Part shown: positions 61,597 through 64,000 of the stretch, in pieces
Numbering within the stretch: position 1 is the first letter of the stretch
How the letters are laid out: the number at the start of each line of letters is the position of its first letter
Notes under the pieces: generated by a model
What the model was told of the DNA's origin: nothing
Seen by the model: only the letters and a program-made list of their open reading frames with translations
Databases searched by the model: none
Assembly: GCA_046290815.1 (NCBI GenBank)
Contig: JBKBUF010000026.1
Coordinates: 4,242 to 68,241, forward strand
Length of the DNA stretch: 64,000 nt
Direction of reading: 5' to 3'
From: JBKBUF01 sp046290815
Lineage (GTDB): Bacteria; Bacteroidota; Bacteroidia; Cytophagales; Cytophagaceae
Made by a program: the position numbers and the translations under genes

Positions 61597-63786
61597 ATGA
61601 GAAAGTTTGCCCTTATACTCTTTGGGTTGATGTTCTGTATTGCAGGCTATAGCCAGATCAGCTATCCTGTTACGGCAAACCTGCAGGTAATCCCTCCCAA
61701 CTCTGTCTACCTCTCCGATTATGCCACACCAGGCACTGAAAAAATGATCGCCACATTTATTCTCAATGACCTTAACGAACCGTACTATAACATCAAATTC
61801 CGCCTGACCATAGAAGGTGTCGGAATCAGCATATTCAGCAATCCTTCCTTTCACCCTGCACCTGTTACCATACAGGCAGGACTTCCTGCCAGAGTGTCCG
61901 GAAGTTCTCTGGCTCCATACATGGATCCTGAAAATCTGATCTTCCAGGGAATTTCCAAACAGCAATTTATGCGTACCGGAACACTACCGGAAGGAATGTA
62001 TAAATTCTCTATACAGGCATTCGACTACCAAAGAAATATTCCGGTTTCCAACAAGGCCTCCATTAATGTATGGCTGGTATTGAATGATCCCCCAAGGATC
62101 AATACCCCTTCATGCAACAGCAGAGTTAGAATTATCTATCCTCAAAATATGGTGTTTCAGTGGATGCCCATGCATGCCTCCTCTCCTAATGCTGCCAATA
62201 ACACAGACTACCATTTTCGTCTGGTACATATTATACCTGCAGGAAGAAACCCGAATGATGCCATGCTATCCTCGCCTTCCATATTCGAAACTGTCATCAG
62301 CAATAATATTTTGTACTATGGATTCAGCGAACCACAGCTTATTCCGGGTGAACAATATGCCTGGCGGGTACAGGCAAAAGACAAAAGCGGCAAAGACATC
62401 TTTAAGAACAATGGCTATAGTGAAGTATGCATGTTTACCTATGGAGAACCCTGCCTTCCTCCGAAAAATTTAAGAGCGCAGGTAATCAATCCTGAAAGAG
62501 TAAGAGTCAGCTGGGATAATTTGCAGGGACCTTCAGGATTTTCAGTGAGGTATAAAGAGAAAAATAATCCGGCAGCACACTGGTACGAAAACAGCAGTCA
62601 TAGCTTTTTTTCAGATATCTCAGGAATAAAACCCGGCATAGTTTACGAATATCAGGTCAAGAGTAAATGTGATCCTCTTGAAAGTGATTACTGTGCTCCG
62701 GATACATTTTCCACCAGCCTTCCCACCGGTGGCACCAATCGGGAATGCGGTAGCAATCCCCTTCCTGCTGAAATAGACAAAACAACAAAACTACAAAGCT
62801 TAAGACCCAACGATGTTATAACTGTAGATGGCTTCAGAGTAAGAATATCAGAATGTACCGGCAGCAATGGAAAATTTTCCGGGAGAGGAATTGCCTTCAT
62901 ACCATTTCTTCAACTGAATGTGAAAATGAGTTTTCAAAACATCATAATCAATGAAAACTATGAAGTTTACGAGGGTAAAATAATTGCAGACCGTAGCAAT
63001 ATTGAGAAATACAGATCCTTGGTACCTGTACCGGGTGGAAGGGATATCTGTTTGGATTATAAGGAGGAAAAGGGAAAAGAAAACTCAGAAACCGGAACCA
63101 AAAATAATACTACCGCCAATACAGCCACTGAAGTATTATTCATTACAATTAACAACAGTTTAGTAATTCAGGAAGGGGATACCATAATTGTGAATGGCAC
63201 AGAATTAGTTGTGGACAAAAACACTAAAATAAATGAAGGAGATGTAGTAACGGCGAAAGGTATAACAGTGACTGTAACCAGTGTTAGTTCAGGTACCATC
63301 TCATCATCTGACATAATCAGCAGTAACAGTCCGGCGGGAAATCTTATCACCGATATCATCCGCCAGATAAAAGATAGTCTTACCACCAGGCTGCTGGAAT
63401 TAAAATCTACAGACCAGCTAATGACAAGCATAGACAACTTCAATGGATTTACCATACAAGGAAGCGACATATACGAACCAAATACATTGAACAACGAATG
63501 GCAAGTGGTGAGAGAATCGGAATTAAAAAATGATCCGGAGCTGAAAATTCTTATCGAAGCAATCCACAAAGAGAAGTCGAAAATAGGAGAAATATCCTTA
63601 CTCAACAAAGGGATATCCTTAGCGGATAAACTACTCAACGACCCTGTTGCGTCCAATGACTTGATGAAATGCATAAAAGAGAAATCTCTGAATATAAATT
63701 TTCAAAAAGAGAATTTAAGCGCAAGCGAAAACCAATTGATTAGTCAGAATGTGAAGATGTGTTTTGGTGAGAAATTGAAGGATTGA
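61597..63786 (+). CDS. Secreted TANFOR/fibronectin type III domain protein
   Basis: A 729-residue protein. Signal peptide 1-19 ends at AGYSQ. Residues 25-165 match the Bacteroidota TANFOR domain (NLQVIPPNSVYLSDYA, LTIEGVGISI, LPEGMYKFSIQAFDYQRN). A domain with YPQNMVFQWMPM and YAWRVQAKDKSGK follows, then an FN3 domain at about 285-370 (PPKNLRAQVINPERVRVSW). The C-terminal half has a low-complexity beta segment (EGDTIIVNGTELVVDKNT) and a helical end, with no T9SS domain. TANFOR proteins in Cytophagales often sit with type B cargo. Right-hand genes are outside the window. Confidence 0.85.
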   Translation: MRKFALILFGLMFCIAGYSQISYPVTANLQVIPPNSVYLSDYATPGTEKMIATFILNDLNEPYYNIKFRLTIEGVGISIFSNPSFHPAPVTIQAGLPARVSGSSLAPYMDPENLIFQGISKQQFMRTGTLPEGMYKFSIQAFDYQRNIPVSNKASINVWLVLNDPPRINTPSCNSRVRIIYPQNMVFQWMPMHASSPNAANNTDYHFRLVHIIPAGRNPNDAMLSSPSIFETVISNNILYYGFSEPQLIPGEQYAWRVQAKDKSGKDIFKNNGYSEVCMFTYGEPCLPPKNLRAQVINPERVRVSWDNLQGPSGFSVRYKEKNNPAAHWYENSSHSFFSDISGIKPGIVYEYQVKSKCDPLESDYCAPDTFSTSLPTGGTNRECGSNPLPAEIDKTTKLQSLRPNDVITVDGFRVRISECTGSNGKFSGRGIAFIPFLQLNVKMSFQNIIINENYEVYEGKIIADRSNIEKYRSLVPVPGGRDICLDYKEEKGKENSETGTKNNTTANTATEVLFITINNSLVIQEGDTIIVNGTELVVDKNTKINEGDVVTAKGITVTVTSVSSGTISSSDIISSNSPAGNLITDIIRQIKDSLTTRLLELKSTDQLMTSIDNFNGFTIQGSDIYEPNTLNNEWQVVRESELKNDPELKILIEAIHKEKSKIGEISLLNKGISLADKLLNDPVASNDLMKCIKEKSLNINFQKENLSASENQLISQNVKMCFGEKLKD

Positions 63787-63799
63787 TGAGGTAGGGATG

Positions 63800-63869
63800 T
63801 TGGATATTTGATATTGGATATTGGATATTGGATATTGGATGTTGGATGTTGGATGTTGGATGTTGGATA
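63800..63869 (+). repeat. TTGGATR heptanucleotide tract
   Basis: Ten 7-base units in a row: TTGGATA, TTTGATA, TTGGATA (x3), TTGGATG (x4), TTGGATA. It begins 14 nt after the TGA of the TANFOR gene. No coding sense. Confidence 0.85.
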
Positions 63870-64000
63870 ATCATTAATGGTGGTTCTGTTTAAATAACTG
63901 TGTCATTATTAAAATTATTATCTCTGTTGGAATGTGGTAAAGTTTGAAAAACTTTTCCATATTTCAACAGATCTTTAATCTTTCAGGATATTTAATTGCT

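Noticed and set aside
63168..63674. 168-codon leftward frame
   Set aside because: Antisense to the TANFOR gene and rich in Ser/Leu as expected for a shadow frame.

Overview
The window reads as a chromosomal segment of a low-GC Bacteroidota organism, most like the Cytophagales. Several secreted proteins end in type IX secretion system (T9SS) sorting domains, both type A (a C-terminal 'YPNPA' domain) and type B (gliding-motility or CHU_C type, with a 'FTPNGDGNND'-like motif). There are also a PorP/SprF protein, TANFOR and Ig_7-type domains, a membrane protein with the GldL-like MHWPG motif, and almost no Shine-Dalgarno sites. I cannot name the species. I found no tRNA, rRNA, CRISPR array, insertion sequence, prophage or conjugative element.

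Layout. 1-5.9 kb: the N-terminal 1272 residues of a giant Ig_7/LamG surface protein (it runs off the left edge) and a hybrid-architecture sensor histidine kinase. 6.0-9.1 kb: a co-directional operon of an ArsR-type regulator, a thioredoxin-like [2Fe-2S] protein, a YjjG-type nucleotidase and delta-1-pyrroline-5-carboxylate dehydrogenase. 9.4-12.0 kb: a type A T9SS cargo protein. 12.1-17.0 kb: a leftward block with a GldL-like membrane protein, murF, and the run peptide deformylase / methionine aminotransferase / omega-amidase. 17.2-25.1 kb: a T9SS surface module of a 1522-residue type B cargo protein, a PorP/SprF partner and a TPR-PD40-OmpA-like protein. 25.3-32.8 kb: an SLC13/RCK_C permease, small lipoproteins, a membrane protein with a tripled helical repeat, an AI-2E family permease, and a nucleotidyltransferase/metallophosphoesterase pair. 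32.8-36.6 kb: a zinc-ribbon protein, GAPDH, an HMA-domain/outer-membrane pair and an RDD protein. 36.7-43.0 kb: the tightly overlapping SpoIIM-like/DUF4129/DUF4350/MoxR/DUF58 operon, divergent from the RDD gene. 43-50.5 kb: small secreted and membrane proteins, two more T9SS cargo proteins and a beta-lactamase-fold hydrolase. 50.6-53.8 kb: an ArsR / SRPBCC-VOC fusion / DoxX operon and a WYL regulator with an SRPBCC lipoprotein. 54.1-64.0 kb: a 1963-residue type B Ig-repeat protein, two small unknowns and a TANFOR/FN3 protein.

Most of the window serves the cell surface: six cargo proteins with visible T9SS features, outer-membrane partners, envelope stress or assembly chaperones (MoxR cassette) and sensors. 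Housekeeping genes (murF, def, gap, pruA) are scattered between them.

The most unusual non-coding signal is a set of tandem heptanucleotide tracts with different 7-base words. They lie directly at gene 3' ends (14.4, 43.0, 60.0 and 63.8 kb), and in two cases include stop codons of the flanking genes. Related dispersed-repeat debris lies at 60.0-60.3 kb and 61.2-61.4 kb. Inside genes there are striking recent duplications: a 241-codon duplication in the 17.2 kb gene, four copies of a 174-codon two-domain super-repeat in the 54.1 kb gene, and a doubled DNRLRE domain at 44.4 kb.
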